From Azospirillum sp. TSH64 (GTDB lineage: Bacteria; Pseudomonadota; Alphaproteobacteria; Azospirillales; Azospirillaceae), in assembly GCF_003116035.1 (NCBI RefSeq), contig NZ_LGQW01000015.1, forward strand, positions 3,362,325 to 3,424,635: DNA of 62,311 nt, read 5' to 3'. This document shows positions 8,676 through 18,398 of the stretch, one piece after another (positions within the stretch are counted from its first letter, which is position 1; each line of letters starts with the position of its first letter). The position numbers were made by a program, and so were the translations under genes. The notes beneath the pieces were generated by a model that was not told the DNA's origin, made no database searches, and saw only the letters and a list, made by a program, of their open reading frames with translations.

Positions 8676-10688
8676 ATGCCCATCGCCAGCAGAACCCGAA
8701 TCGGCACCCGCATCGGCCACCGGATCACCGCCGGCAGCGCCGGCCTCCTGCTGTTCCTCGCCGCCGTGGCCGGGGTGGGCATCAACGCCCTCTCGCAAAC
8801 CGAGACGGTGGTGAGGACCTACGGCGATCTGGCCAAGCGATCCAACGATCTCGGGCGCCTGCAGGCGCTGATGCTGGAAACGCGCCTCAAGGCCACCGGC
8901 TTCCTGCTGAGCGGCCGCGAGGAGGATGCGGACGGCGTGCGGTCCCTGCTGGACGAGGCCGCCCGCATCATCGGCGAGGGTGCCGGGACGATGGGCGATC
9001 CGGCGATGGCCAACACGGTCAACGCGATGGCCGAGCAGACCGGACGCTACCGGGTCGCCTTCTCCGAAGTGCAGGAGATGCAGGCGAAGCGGGACGCCGC
9101 CCTGGCCGAGGAGGCCAAGCTGGGCGCGCGGCTGCGCACCATGCTCGACACCATCCTGTCCAACGCCCGCAAGTCCGGGAACGCCGAGCTGGTGACCCTC
9201 GCCAGCCAGACGATGGAGCATGTGCTGTCCGCCCGCTTCGTCGCCATGCGCTTCCAGAAGGAAGGGTCGGCCGGCCTGGCCGTGGCGACGCGCAACGAAC
9301 TGAAGAATGCCGTCCAGAAAAGCGAGGCGATGACGAAGACCGCCGACGCCCCTCCCCTCGCAGCCGCCCTGATCAAGACGCTTGCGGCCTACGGCACCGA
9401 ATTCGACCGTCTGGTGTCGGCGACGGAAAGCCGTGACGGGCTGGTCGGGGACACCCTCGCATCGCTCGGCTCGTCCATCGGCACCCAGGCGCGGGCGTTG
9501 ACCGACCAGGGCATCGCCACGGAACAGACGCTGCGCACCGGCACGATGGCGCAGCTCGAGGAACAGCGCCGGACGATGGCGATGGTTTCGGCCGCCGGGC
9601 TGATCCTCGGCCTTGCCGCCGCGCTGCTGATCGCCCGCAGCCTGTCGCGCCCGGTGGTCGCCATGACCGACGCCATGACCCGGCTGGCCGGCGGCGACCG
9701 CTCGGTGACGATCCCCGGCCTCGACCGCCGCGACGAGATCGGCGGCATGGCCAAGGCGGTGCAGGTCTTCCAGGCCGGGCTGATCGAGGCCGACCGCTTG
9801 GCCGCCGACAAGGCCGCCGAGCATGAGGCCCGCGTCCGCCGCGGCGAGCGCATCGACCGCCTGACCCGCGAGTTCGAGCGGATGGTGGACAGCACGCTGG
9901 GCCGCGTCGCCAGCGCCGCCACCCAGTTGCAGTCCACCGCCCGGACGATCCAGTCGACCACCGACGAGACCAGCCGCCTTGCCGGCGACGCCGTCCGCAG
10001 CTCCGGCGAGACCACCGGCAGCGTCGAGACGGTGGCCGCCGCCGCCGAGGAGCTGGCGGTTTCCATCGTCGCCATCAGCCAGCATGTCGCCCACAGCGCC
10101 GAGGTGACCGAGCAGGCGGTCGGCATCGCCCGCGTCACCGACGAGACGGTGCGCAGCCTGACCGGCGTCGCCCGCCAGATCGGCGACGTGGTGCAGCTGA
10201 TCGGCTCCATCGCAGCGCAGACCAACCTGCTGGCGCTGAACGCCACCATCGAGGCGGCGCGGGCCGGTGACGCCGGCAAGGGCTTCGCCGTGGTGGCGAA
10301 CGAAGTGAAGAGCCTCGCCGCCCAGACCGCGAAGGCGACCGAGGAGATCGAGGCACAGATCGCCGCCGTCCAGCGCGTCAGCAGCGAGGCGGCCGGCGCC
10401 ATCACCGAGATCGCCAAGGTCATAGGCGAGGTCAACGAGGCCTCCGCCACCATCGCCTCCGCCATCGGCGAGCAGCGGGCGGCGACCAGCGAGATCAGCG
10501 GCAGCATCCAGCGCGCCGCGCGCGGCACCCAGGATGTCCGCGACACCATCGCCGGCGTGACCCACGCCTTCCAGGCCACCAGCGACGCCTCGCGTCAGGT
10601 CAAATCCGCCGCCGACGGCCTGTCCGGCGAGGCCGACGACCTGCGCGGCTGCGTGTCGCGCTTCCTGGCCGACATGCGCGCGGCCTGA
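8676..10688 (+). CDS. methyl-accepting chemotaxis protein with large periplasmic sensor
   Basis: The 670-residue chemoreceptor has a first membrane helix at about residues 15-38, a helical periplasmic domain of about 265 residues ([32 protein letters not shown] reads like the helical bimodular HBM type), a second helix at about 303-327, a HAMP domain after it, and a C-terminal signalling hairpin whose tip includes [20 protein letters not shown], about residues 515-535. No C-terminal CheR-binding pentapeptide is seen. It lies between two genes of pentose oxidation, so a role in taxis to the sugar, its acid or a product such as 2-oxoglutarate is likely. GGGAGA precedes the start. Confidence 0.88.
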   Translation: MPIASRTRIGTRIGHRITAGSAGLLLFLAAVAGVGINALSQTETVVRTYGDLAKRSNDLGRLQALMLETRLKATGFLLSGREEDADGVRSLLDEAARIIGEGAGTMGDPAMANTVNAMAEQTGRYRVAFSEVQEMQAKRDAALAEEAKLGARLRTMLDTILSNARKSGNAELVTLASQTMEHVLSARFVAMRFQKEGSAGLAVATRNELKNAVQKSEAMTKTADAPPLAAALIKTLAAYGTEFDRLVSATESRDGLVGDTLASLGSSIGTQARALTDQGIATEQTLRTGTMAQLEEQRRTMAMVSAAGLILGLAAALLIARSLSRPVVAMTDAMTRLAGGDRSVTIPGLDRRDEIGGMAKAVQVFQAGLIEADRLAADKAAEHEARVRRGERIDRLTREFERMVDSTLGRVASAATQLQSTARTIQSTTDETSRLAGDAVRSSGETTGSVETVAAAAEELAVSIVAISQHVAHSAEVTEQAVGIARVTDETVRSLTGVARQIGDVVQLIGSIAAQTNLLALNATIEAARAGDAGKGFAVVANEVKSLAAQTAKATEEIEAQIAAVQRVSSEAAGAITEIAKVIGEVNEASATIASAIGEQRAATSEISGSIQRAARGTQDVRDTIAGVTHAFQATSDASRQVKSAADGLSGEADDLRGCVSRFLADMRAA

Positions 10689-10781
10689 CCCGACCACGGC
10701 CTTGAGCAAGGCCGAAGAGACGCAACCACAACTCCGGCGCCGGGCCTCCGGTCCGCGCCCCAACCTGAAACCGGTGTCGAT

Positions 10782-12620
10782 ATGTCCGAGACGAAGCCCC
10801 CCTTCCCCGCCAGTGCCGACGGTTCAGCCCAGGATTCAGAGCGTCGCCTGCGGTCGCGCGCGTGGTTCGACAACCCCGCCAACCCCGACATGACCGCGCT
10901 GTACCTTGAGCGCTACCTGAATTTCGGCCTGACGCGCGAGGAGCTGCAATCCGGCGCCCCGATCATCGGCATCGCCCAGACCGGTTCCGACCTCAGCCCC
11001 TGCAACCGCCACCATCTGGTGCTGGCCGAACGGCTGCGCGAGGGCATCCGCACCGCCGGCGGCATCGCCATCGAGTTCCCGGTCCACCCGATCCAGGAGA
11101 CCGGCAAGCGGCCGACCGCCTCCATCGACCGCAACCTCGCCTATCTCGGCCTCGTCGAGGTTCTGCACGGCTATCCGCTCGATGGCGTCGTGCTGACCAT
11201 CGGCTGCGACAAGACCACGCCGGCCTGCCTGATGGCGGCGGCCACCGTCAACATCCCGGCCATCGCGCTGTCGGTCGGCCCGATGCTGAACGGCTGGTTC
11301 CGCGGCGAGCGCACCGGATCGGGCACCATCGTGTGGAAGGCCCGCCAGATGATGGCGGCCGGCGAGATCGACTATCAGGGCTTCATCGAGCTGGTGGCGT
11401 CGTCCGCTCCCTCGACCGGCTACTGCAACACCATGGGCACCGCCTCGACCATGAATTCGCTGGCGGAGGTGCTGGGCATGCAGCTTCCGGGCTCCGCCGC
11501 GATCCCCGCGCCCTACCGGGAGCGCCAGCAGGCCGCCTATGAGACCGGCAAGCGCATCGTCGAGATGGTGCGCCAGGACATCAAGCCGTCCGACATCCTG
11601 ACCCGCGACGCCTTCCTCAACGCCATCGTCGTCAACTCCGCCATCGGCGGCTCGACCAACGCGCCGATCCACATCAACGCCATCGCCAAGCACATCGGCG
11701 TGCCGCTGACGGTGGACGACTGGCAAACCCACGGGCTGGGCGTGCCCCTGCTGGTCAACCTCCAGCCGGCCGGCGAGTATCTGGGCGAGGACTTCCACCG
11801 CGCCGGCGGCGTTCCGGCCGTGGTCGGCCAGCTGATGACCAAGGGGCTGATCCGCGAGGACGCGCCCAACGTCAACGGCCGCAGCATCGGCGAGAACTGC
11901 CGCAACACCGAGATCCTCGACACCCGCGTCATCCATCCCATCGACGACCCGCTGAAGATCAATGCCGGCTTCGTCGTGCTGCGCGGCAGCCTGTTCAACG
12001 CCGCCATCATGAAGACCAGCGTGATCTCCGACGAGTTCCGCGAGCGCTACCTGTCCAACCCGAAGGATCCGGAAGCCTTCGAGGGCAAAGTCGTCGTCTT
12101 CGACGGTCCGGAGGACTACCATCACCGCATCGACGACCCGTCGTTGGGCATCGACGCCTACACCATCCTGGTCATCCGCGGCGCCGGCCCCATCGGCTAT
12201 CCCGGTGCGGCGGAGGTGGTGAACATGCGTCCGCCCGCCGACCTCATCAAGCAGGGCATCCATTCCCTGCCCTGCATCGGCGACGGCCGCCAGTCCGGCA
12301 CCTCGGGCTCGCCGTCGATCCTGAACGCCTCGCCGGAGGCGGCGGCCGGCGGCAACCTCGGCCTTCTGCGCTCGGGCGACCGCGTGCGCATCGACCTGCG
12401 CCGCGGCAGCGCCGACATCCTGATCTCGGACGCGGAGCTTGCCGACCGCAAGGCCACGCTGGAGGCGGCCGGCGGCTACCCCGCCCCGCCGTCGCAGACC
12501 CCGTGGCAGGAAATCCAGCGCGGCATCGTCGACCAGCTGGACGAGGGCATGGTCCTGAAGCCGGCGGTCAAGTACCAGCGCGTGGCGCAGACGATGGGGA
12601 TCCCGCGCGACAACCATTGA
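10782..12620 (+). CDS. araC: pentonate dehydratase, IlvD/Edd family (XylD-like)
   Basis: The 612-residue protein belongs to the IlvD/Edd dehydratase family, which uses an iron-sulfur cluster and Mg2+. Candidate cluster ligands are the cysteines in [20 protein letters not shown] and [13 protein letters not shown]. The N-terminus [26 protein letters not shown] and C-terminal AVKYQ segment resemble Caulobacter xylonate dehydratase XylD more than I expect for a 580-residue arabonate dehydratase, so L-arabonate, D-xylonate or both may be the substrate. It makes the 2-keto-3-deoxy acid used by AraD. The ribosome-binding site is weak, but this start matches the length of XylD. The symbol follows Azospirillum usage, not that of E. 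coli. Confidence 0.85.
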   Translation: MSETKPPFPASADGSAQDSERRLRSRAWFDNPANPDMTALYLERYLNFGLTREELQSGAPIIGIAQTGSDLSPCNRHHLVLAERLREGIRTAGGIAIEFPVHPIQETGKRPTASIDRNLAYLGLVEVLHGYPLDGVVLTIGCDKTTPACLMAAATVNIPAIALSVGPMLNGWFRGERTGSGTIVWKARQMMAAGEIDYQGFIELVASSAPSTGYCNTMGTASTMNSLAEVLGMQLPGSAAIPAPYRERQQAAYETGKRIVEMVRQDIKPSDILTRDAFLNAIVVNSAIGGSTNAPIHINAIAKHIGVPLTVDDWQTHGLGVPLLVNLQPAGEYLGEDFHRAGGVPAVVGQLMTKGLIREDAPNVNGRSIGENCRNTEILDTRVIHPIDDPLKINAGFVVLRGSLFNAAIMKTSVISDEFRERYLSNPKDPEAFEGKVVVFDGPEDYHHRIDDPSLGIDAYTILVIRGAGPIGYPGAAEVVNMRPPADLIKQGIHSLPCIGDGRQSGTSGSPSILNASPEAAAGGNLGLLRSGDRVRIDLRRGSADILISDAELADRKATLEAAGGYPAPPSQTPWQEIQRGIVDQLDEGMVLKPAVKYQRVAQTMGIPRDNH

Positions 12621-12643
12621 GGCCAGGCCTGTCGAGCCGCACG

Positions 12644-12672
12644 GCGCCCCCCGCATGGCAGCGGGCGGGCGC
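12644..12672. terminator. GC-rich hairpin after the sugar-acid dehydratase gene
   Basis: GCGCCC with a CGC inner arm pairs with GCG and GGGCGC across the loop ATGGCA, in the gap between the rightward dehydratase gene and the leftward HxlR gene. No clear T-run follows, so termination in either direction is only likely. Confidence 0.45.
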
Positions 12673-12685
12673 TGATGCGCTTCCA

Positions 12686-13111
12686 TCACGTCCCGGACGC
12701 GGACCGCTCGGTCTCCGCCGCGTCGAACGCCTGACGGGAGCGCTCGATCTCCTGCCAGTTCTCCCTGATCCAACCGGTGAATCCTTCAAGCGCCGGCAGC
12801 ATCGTCTTGCCCATCGCCGTCAGCTCATATTCGACCCGCGGCGGTACCTCCGCGAAATAGTGGCGCAGGACGAGGCCGTCCCGTTCCAAGTTCCGCAAGG
12901 TCAGGGTCAGCATGCGTTGCGAGATGTCCGGAATCCCGGTCCTGATCTCCGAAAACCGCAACGGTCTGGCGGGATCGAGCGCAAGGATGCTCATCACCAG
13001 GATCGTCCATTTGTCGCCAAGCCTTGCCAGGACGCTGTTCGGCGCGCAGGGCGTGAGGACCGGTCCTCGCCTGGTTTCCTTGTATGGCCGGCCATGGATC
13101 GTCTTTTCCAA
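12686..13111 (-). CDS. HxlR-family winged-helix transcriptional regulator
   Basis: The 141-residue product is an HxlR-type regulator: one Cys near the N-terminus (LTPCAPNSVLARLGDKW, where HxlR proteins often keep a redox-sensitive cysteine), then GDKWTILVMSILALDPARPLRFSEIRTGIPDISQRMLTLTLRNLERDGLV, the diagnostic core. These dimers sense electrophiles, oxidants or aldehydes and repress a divergent gene. Here the divergent gene encodes an NmrA-type NAD(P)-binding protein, and the 118-bp gap contains a 24-bp palindrome and a tandem 16-bp repeat, both good operator candidates. Confidence 0.88.
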   Translation of the reverse strand: MEKTIHGRPYKETRRGPVLTPCAPNSVLARLGDKWTILVMSILALDPARPLRFSEIRTGIPDISQRMLTLTLRNLERDGLVLRHYFAEVPPRVEYELTAMGKTMLPALEGFTGWIRENWQEIERSRQAFDAAETERSASGT

Positions 13112-13124
13112 CAGTCACCTCTCT

Positions 13125-13159
13125 GTCACCGACTTACAAACCGGTCACCGACTTACAAA
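13125..13159. repeat. tandem 16-bp direct repeat next to the HxlR gene start
   Basis: GTCACCGACTTACAAA occurs at 13125-13140 and again, exactly, at 13144-13159, a 19-bp period. The first copy begins 14 bp upstream of the HxlR start codon, so it probably overlaps that gene's own promoter or leader. HxlR proteins commonly autoregulate. Confidence 0.6.
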
Positions 13160-13196
13160 AATGTGCCGTCTTGTGCAGGTTTCCTAGCAGTGTCAT

Positions 13197-13220
13197 TTCG
13201 TAACCCACAATGGTTACGAA
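13197..13220. promoter_or_regulatory. 24-bp palindrome in front of the NmrA-type gene
   Basis: TTCGTAACC (13197-13205), spacer CACAAT, GGTTACGAA (13212-13220). The arms are perfect over nine bases. The site ends 9 bp before the start codon, just touching the GAGGA ribosome-binding site, so a bound dimer would block expression. It is the best candidate for the HxlR operator. Confidence 0.65.
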
Positions 13221-13229
13221 GAGGAACTC

Positions 13230-14153
13230 ATGATGGCCGACGAAGAGACGATACTGGTGTTCGGCGCCACCGGACAGCAGGGCGGAGCGGTTGCCAGAGC
13301 GCTTCGGGCCGAAGGCTGGCTGGTGAGAGCGCTGGTCCGCGACCCCGCCGGCGGAAAGGCCAAGGCCCTGGAAGCCGGCGGCATCGACCTTTACCCCGGC
13401 GACTTTTCCGATCAAGCCTCCATCGCCGCGGCGATGTCCGGCGTCCACGGGGTCTTCAGCGTGCAGCCCAGTTCCGGGCAGGGACCCGTCCACGGCATCA
13501 CCGATGAGGAGGAGCTTCTCTACGGCAAGGCCATTGCCGACCTCTCCGTTGCCCATGGCGTCCGGCACCTCGTCTACACATCCGTCGCCGCCGCCGGCAA
13601 AGGTGTCACCGGCCTCGGCCATTTCGACATGAAGACCGAGATCGAAGAGCATGTCCGGAGCCTCGGCATCCGCAGCACCATCGTGCGTCCGGTGACGTTC
13701 ATGGAAATACTGATGCTGCCGGGCATGGGGCTCGACCATGGAACCTACTCGTTCCTGATGCGTCCCGATCAGGCTATGCAGTTCATCGCGGTCGACGACA
13801 TCGGCAGGATCGTCGCGGCGATCTTCTCGGATCCGGACCGCTTCGCCGGCCGTACCATCGAGATCGCCGGGGACGCGGTGACCGGCAGGGGATTGCAGGA
13901 CGCTTTCAGCCGCGCCGCGGGCAGGACGATCACCTACAACCGCTTCCCCGACAGCCTCCTTGCGCAGAACCCGCTCCTCGGCCGGCTCGCCGAACTGGTC
14001 GACGACGGCCGATGCGCGGGCGCCGTCGACATCCCGGCTCTTCGCGAGGAGTTCGGGAAATTGCTGAGTCTGGAACAATGGCTTTCCGGTGCCGGCCGGC
14101 CGCTGTTCAAATCGGCCCTGGAGGCATCGGGAGGAACCGTGGCGCTGCGGTAG
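13230..14153 (+). CDS. NmrA/HSCARG-like NAD(P)-binding protein
   Basis: This 307-residue atypical short-chain dehydrogenase begins with the cofactor loop ILVFGATGQQGGAVARAL and continues with VHGVFSVQPSSG and GVRHLVYTSVAAAG, typical of NmrA-like redox sensors and NAD(P)H:quinone reductase-like QorB proteins. The usual SDR YxxxK catalytic pair is not evident, which is normal for NmrA-type proteins. A GAGGA sequence lies just before the two adjacent ATG codons; the first is used here. It is divergent from the HxlR regulator and probably under its control, suggesting a response to oxidants or electrophiles. Confidence 0.82.
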   Translation: MMADEETILVFGATGQQGGAVARALRAEGWLVRALVRDPAGGKAKALEAGGIDLYPGDFSDQASIAAAMSGVHGVFSVQPSSGQGPVHGITDEEELLYGKAIADLSVAHGVRHLVYTSVAAAGKGVTGLGHFDMKTEIEEHVRSLGIRSTIVRPVTFMEILMLPGMGLDHGTYSFLMRPDQAMQFIAVDDIGRIVAAIFSDPDRFAGRTIEIAGDAVTGRGLQDAFSRAAGRTITYNRFPDSLLAQNPLLGRLAELVDDGRCAGAVDIPALREEFGKLLSLEQWLSGAGRPLFKSALEASGGTVALR

Positions 14154-14243
14154 TCACCGCACGCGATACAGGGTGGCGGCCGGAACCGTTGTCCCCTCTG
14201 CCCTGTCCTATGACACTATTCGCACCAAGCCGGGAGCTGCCGG

Positions 14244-14630
14244 ATGACCGAGGCCGATCTTTCCGCCCTTTACCGCCGCTACATCGCCTGCCTGAACGAC
14301 CGGGATTGGCAAAGCCTGGGGACTTTCGTCCACGAAGAGGTCCAGCACAATGGACGGAAGTTCGGGCTGTCCGGCTATCGCGAGATGCTGAAGGCGGATT
14401 GCCGCGCAATCCCCGATCTGAAATTCAACATCGACCTTCTGGTCTCGCAGCCTCCCCATGTCGCAAGCCGTCTGATCTTCGACTGCACCCCGAAAGGCAT
14501 TCTGTTCGATCTTCCCGTCAATGGCCGCAGGGTTCGGTTCAGCGAGAACGTCTTCTACGAATTTCGTGACGGCCGCATCCACACCGTATGGTCGGTCATC
14601 GACAAGGCGGCCATCGCATCCCAGCTCTAG
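14244..14630 (+). CDS. SnoaL-like / NTF2-fold small protein
   Basis: The 128-residue protein fits the SnoaL-like polyketide-cyclase/ester-cyclase family (alpha+beta barrel, NTF2 fold): LYRRYIACLNDRDWQSLGTFVHEEVQHNG at the start, a central LKFNIDLLVSQPPHVASRLIFDCTPKG and the C-terminal FSENVFYEFRDGRIHTVWSVIDKAAIASQL. Members are small-molecule isomerases, hydrolases or carriers of unknown substrate. It follows the NmrA-type gene by 90 bp on the same strand and may be co-transcribed. No specific activity can be given. Confidence 0.78.
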   Translation: MTEADLSALYRRYIACLNDRDWQSLGTFVHEEVQHNGRKFGLSGYREMLKADCRAIPDLKFNIDLLVSQPPHVASRLIFDCTPKGILFDLPVNGRRVRFSENVFYEFRDGRIHTVWSVIDKAAIASQL

Positions 14631-14734
14631 CGGGATGCGGAGTTTTCCAGGGGCGGCGCCATCCGCCCGACCGGTGGTCCCCCCACGCATCCCAGCAATG
14701 CCCCACCATTTCGTGTGACCTTTCACGCATGCCC

Positions 14735-14764
14735 TTGACGTGCGCATCCCTTTGCCCACATAAG
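14735..14764 (+). promoter_or_regulatory. possible promoter for the RNase J gene
   Basis: TTGACG (14735-14740) is followed 17-18 bases later by ACATAAG (14758-14764). It lies in the 283-bp gap between the SnoaL-like gene and the RNase J gene. The -35 box is good and the -10 box moderate. Nothing else was recognised in this gap. Confidence 0.4.
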
Positions 14765-14913
14765 CCCTTACGAAACATTCGGTCCCAGTCGTCCGACGGC
14801 CGCCGCACGGCGCCTCCGGCAGGGACTCTTCATCCCGAGATCCGCATCGACGAGCGATGCACGCCCGTCCGGCAGCGTCGAATGCCGGCCTAAGTGAGAC
14901 GTACGACAGAGGC

Positions 14914-16434
14914 ATGACGTTTGATTCAAAGCGGCGCCGGATGGCGCCGAACAACCGCGCACGCAACCGCAACCCGCGTCCGCGTGATGATTTCGACAGC
15001 TCCCGCCCTCCGGCCAATCCGGTCCATGGCGGCGGCCCCACCGGCCCGGTTCCCGGCAAGGACGAGATCCTGTTCCTTCCGCTGGGCGGCTGTTCCCGCA
15101 TCGGCATGAACATGGCGCTCTACGGCCATGCCGGCAAATGGCTGATCGTCGATGCCGGCGTCGCCTTCGTCGGCGACGAGATGCCGGGCATCGACAGCCT
15201 GATGGCCGATCCGGCCTTCATCGAAGAGCGGATGCAGGATGTCGTCGGGCTGGTGGTGACCCACGCGCACGAGGACCATATCGGCGCGATCCACCATCTG
15301 TGGCCGCGCCTGCGCTGCCCGATCTATGCCAGCCCCTTCGCCTCCCACATCATCCGGGACCGGCTGAAGGAAAAGGGCGCCCACCGCGCCGCCAAGGTGC
15401 AGACCTTCGAGATCGGCGACACGCTGACCATCGGTCCCTTCCGGATCGAGACCATCGCCGTCACCCACTCCATCCCCGAGCCGATGTCGCTGGCGATCCG
15501 CACGGCGGCCGGCACGGTCCTGCACACCGGCGACTGGAAGTTCGATCCCAACCCGCTGGTCGGCCGCAGCACCGATTTCGCCGCGCTGAAGCGGCTGGGC
15601 GACGAAGGGCTGCTCGCCATGATGTGCGACAGCACCAACGCCGACGTGCCCGGTTCGACCGGGTCGGAGGCCGACGCCCGCGCCGGCCTGATCGGCGCCT
15701 TCGCCAACCGCTCCGGCGCCATCGCGGTGACCGGCTTCGCCTCCAACGTCGCCCGCATGACCGCGGTGGCGGAAGCGGCGGCGGCGGTCGGGCGCAAGGT
15801 GGTGCTGGTCGGCCGCTCCATGCTGCGCATGGAAAAGGCGGCGCAGGCCTGCGGCTATCTCGACCATGTGCCGGACTTCATGGATGTCCGCGAGGCGTCC
15901 TGGACCCCGCGCGACAACCTCGTGTTCCTGTGCACCGGCAGCCAGGGCGAGGAACGGGCCGCACTCAGCCGTCTGGCCCGCAACGAGCACCGCGAGCTGT
16001 GGCTGGAAGAGGGCGACACCGTCATCTTCTCCGCCCGCGCCATCCCCGGCAACGAGGAGGCGCTGGCCGAAATCCACGAGCATCTGCGCGGCATGGGCGT
16101 CGAGATCGTCACCCCGGCCGATGCGCCGGTCCATGTCTCCGGCCACCCGAAGCGCGACGACCTCGCCCGCATGTATGGCTTGGTCCGTCCCCGCTTCGCC
16201 GTGCCGGTCCATGGCACCATCGAGCATATGGAAGCCCATGCCCGCCTCGCCCGGACCTGCGGCGTCGAGCGCGCGCTGGTTCCGGAGGACGGCGACATCC
16301 TGCGCATTGCCAAGGAAGGCACCCGCGTCATCGGCCGCATCGAGCCGAAGCGCCTCGCCAACACCGGGCGGGAGCTGATCGCCTGGATCCCGGCCGAGTT
16401 GCCGCCGGAAGAGACGCTCGTCGCGGCGGCCTGA
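14914..16434 (+). CDS. rnj: ribonuclease J
   Basis: The 506-residue protein has the metallo-beta-lactamase plus beta-CASP architecture of RNase J, a 5'-3' exo- and endoribonuclease for rRNA and mRNA maturation. The zinc motif HAHEDH is at about residue 117, followed by a conserved IGAIHHLWPRL, the GDWKFDP segment and CDSTNAD, and later HVSGHPKRDDLARM and PVHGTIEHM of the beta-CASP/C-terminal region. The start is uncertain: 14857, 14914 and 14941 all have in-frame ATG; 14914 was chosen because the protein then begins MTFDSKRRRMAPNNR. It converges on cstA across a strong terminator. Confidence 0.92.
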   Translation: MTFDSKRRRMAPNNRARNRNPRPRDDFDSSRPPANPVHGGGPTGPVPGKDEILFLPLGGCSRIGMNMALYGHAGKWLIVDAGVAFVGDEMPGIDSLMADPAFIEERMQDVVGLVVTHAHEDHIGAIHHLWPRLRCPIYASPFASHIIRDRLKEKGAHRAAKVQTFEIGDTLTIGPFRIETIAVTHSIPEPMSLAIRTAAGTVLHTGDWKFDPNPLVGRSTDFAALKRLGDEGLLAMMCDSTNADVPGSTGSEADARAGLIGAFANRSGAIAVTGFASNVARMTAVAEAAAAVGRKVVLVGRSMLRMEKAAQACGYLDHVPDFMDVREASWTPRDNLVFLCTGSQGEERAALSRLARNEHRELWLEEGDTVIFSARAIPGNEEALAEIHEHLRGMGVEIVTPADAPVHVSGHPKRDDLARMYGLVRPRFAVPVHGTIEHMEAHARLARTCGVERALVPEDGDILRIAKEGTRVIGRIEPKRLANTGRELIAWIPAELPPEETLVAAA

Positions 16435-16458
16435 TCGCCGCGGAAGCGCCGGACGGAC

Positions 16459-16506
16459 AAAAGCGAACGGGCCCTGTGGAACACTCCACAGGGCCCGTTC
16501 GCTTTT
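16459..16506. terminator. bidirectional intrinsic terminator between rnj and cstA
   Basis: A perfect inverted repeat has 22-bp arms (16459-16480 and 16485-16506) and the tetraloop ACAC. The outer arm bases are AAAA on the left and TTTT on the right, so transcripts from either side end in a GC-rich hairpin with a short U-run. It separates the convergent rnj and cstA genes. Confidence 0.92.
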
Positions 16507-16523
16507 CTACGGCACCCGAACCG

Positions 16524-18329
16524 TCATTCGGCCGGGGTGGCGACCATCGGAACCTCGATGGCGCGGGCCTGGAGCAGTTCCTTCCACTTGCGGAAGGCGG
16601 CGATCAGGATGATGAAGCCCAGCGTCAGCATGATGATCGAGATGCCGGCGTTGAAGGGGTTGTACCCCTTGGCGGCCTTGTTCAGATAGACGTTGGCGAT
16701 CATCCAGTAGCCGGCGACGTTCACCGTGACGAACAGGTAGGCCAGCGGGATCAGGCAGGTCAGCATGTAGATCCGCTTCTGGGCCAGCCGCAGGATGATG
16801 GTGGCGCCGATGATCAGGCCGACCGAGGCCATCAGCTGGTTCGACACGCCGAACAGGGCCCAGACCGAGTTGATGTCGCCCGACGTCAGCAGATACCCCC
16901 AGGCCACGCAGGCGATGACGCTGGCGATGATCGAACCGGGGACCCAGTCCAGCCGCTTCATCGGGGCATAGACGTCGCCCAGCAGGTCCTGGATCAGGTA
17001 ACGGGCGACGCGGGTGCCGCTGTCCACGGCGGTCAGGATGAACACCGCCTCGAACATCACGACGAACTGGAAGAAGTAGGAGGCGAGGCTGTTGAACCAC
17101 GGAACGCGGGTGAAGATTTCCGTCATGCCGACCGCGAGCGTCACCGCACCGCCGGTCCGGCCGTAGAGGTCGAGGCCGATGTCCTGGCTCAGCCGCGGCA
17201 GGTCGACCACGGTCATGCCCAGCGCCTTGAAGGCGGCCGGAGCGGAGTTGATGGCGAAGTAATCGGCCGGATGCAGGGCGGTGGCGGCGATCAGCGCCAT
17301 GACGCCGACCAGGCATTCCGCCAGCATGCCGCCGAAGGCCACCGGACGGATGTCGCTCCACTTGTCGATCAGCTTGGGCGTGGTGCCCGACCCGATGAAG
17401 GCATGGAAGCCGGAGATGGCGCCGCAGGCGATGGTGATCGAGATGAAGGGCCAGACCGGGCCGTTCAGCACCGGGCCGCCGCCATGGATGAAGTCGGTCA
17501 GGGCGGGGAAGCGGATTTCCGGGTTGATGAAGACGACGCCGACGACCAGCGCGCCGAACACGCCGACCTTCATGAAGCTGGACAGGTAGCCGCGCGGGGT
17601 CAGCAGCAGCCAGACCGGCAGCGCCGTGGCGAAGAAGGCGTAGATGGGCAGGATGACGGCGACCGTTTCGGCATGCAGCGTCAGCCATTCGCCCAGCAGC
17701 GTGCCCTGGATGTAGGGGCCGGCGAAGACCGAGGCGGCGATGGCGGCGATGCCGACCTGGGTGGCGCCCTTGGACGAGCCGGTGACCTTCTCGTAGAGGC
17801 CGAGCGCGATGGCGATCGGGATCGTCATGAACACCGCGAAGGCGCCCCAGGCGTTGCGTTCCAGCGCATGGACGACGACCATCGACAGGCCGGCCATGGT
17901 GATGGTGATGATGAACAGCATCGCCAGACCGGTGCACCAGCCGGCCACCGGGCCGAGTTCGGCCTTGGCGACTTCGGACAGCGACTGTCCCTTGTGCTTC
18001 ATCGAGGCGAACAGCACGACGGTGTCATGCACCGCACCGCCGACGACGCAGCCGATCAGCAGCCACAGGAAGCTCGGCAGGTAGCCGAACTGGGCGGCCA
18101 GCACCGGGCCGACCAGCGGGCCGGCGGCGGCGATGGCGGCGAAATGCTGGCCGGCATTCACCCATTTCTTGGTGGGCACATAGTTCTTGCCGTCCGCCAG
18201 GATGTGGGACGGGGTGACTTCCGAATCGTCGGCACGGAGAACCTTGCGCACGAAGAACACGCCGTAGAAGCGGTAGCAGAGCGCAAGAATGCAGAGTGTC
18301 GCGATCACAAATGTTAGGGCGTGATCCAT
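16524..18329 (-). CDS. cstA: carbon starvation protein CstA (peptide/pyruvate transporter family)
   Basis: The 601-residue inner-membrane protein is a full CstA-family member with many membrane helices. Recognisable segments include GKNYVPTKKWVNAGQHFAAIAAAGPLVGPVLAAQFGYLP near the N-terminus and SVWALFGVSNQLMA near the C-terminus. E. coli CstA and its paralogue BtsT import peptides and pyruvate, probably with protons. The frame is open upstream, but MDHALTFVIATLCILALCYRFYG is the family N-terminus and has CAGGAGAG ahead of it. The usual downstream ybdD gene is absent; a YbdD-like gene lies 3.4 kb away at 21.7 kb. A triple octamer repeat 70-120 bp upstream suggests control by a LytTR response regulator. 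Confidence 0.93.
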   Translation of the reverse strand: MDHALTFVIATLCILALCYRFYGVFFVRKVLRADDSEVTPSHILADGKNYVPTKKWVNAGQHFAAIAAAGPLVGPVLAAQFGYLPSFLWLLIGCVVGGAVHDTVVLFASMKHKGQSLSEVAKAELGPVAGWCTGLAMLFIITITMAGLSMVVVHALERNAWGAFAVFMTIPIAIALGLYEKVTGSSKGATQVGIAAIAASVFAGPYIQGTLLGEWLTLHAETVAVILPIYAFFATALPVWLLLTPRGYLSSFMKVGVFGALVVGVVFINPEIRFPALTDFIHGGGPVLNGPVWPFISITIACGAISGFHAFIGSGTTPKLIDKWSDIRPVAFGGMLAECLVGVMALIAATALHPADYFAINSAPAAFKALGMTVVDLPRLSQDIGLDLYGRTGGAVTLAVGMTEIFTRVPWFNSLASYFFQFVVMFEAVFILTAVDSGTRVARYLIQDLLGDVYAPMKRLDWVPGSIIASVIACVAWGYLLTSGDINSVWALFGVSNQLMASVGLIIGATIILRLAQKRIYMLTCLIPLAYLFVTVNVAGYWMIANVYLNKAAKGYNPFNAGISIIMLTLGFIILIAAFRKWKELLQARAIEVPMVATPAE

Positions 18330-18398
18330 GACGGCTCTCCTGAAAGGGATATGCCGCCGGTGTACGCCCGCCGCGGGGCCTCGTGGGGTGGAATGCCG

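Noticed and set aside
16507..17937. 476-codon open frame within cstA on the same strand
   Set aside because: It is a different frame of the cstA coding region with His/Arg-rich low-complexity translation; cstA itself has full family similarity.
15138..18317. 1059-codon open frame on the plus strand
   Set aside because: It crosses the rnj/cstA terminator and is out of frame with rnj and antisense to cstA; its composition is a shadow of both.
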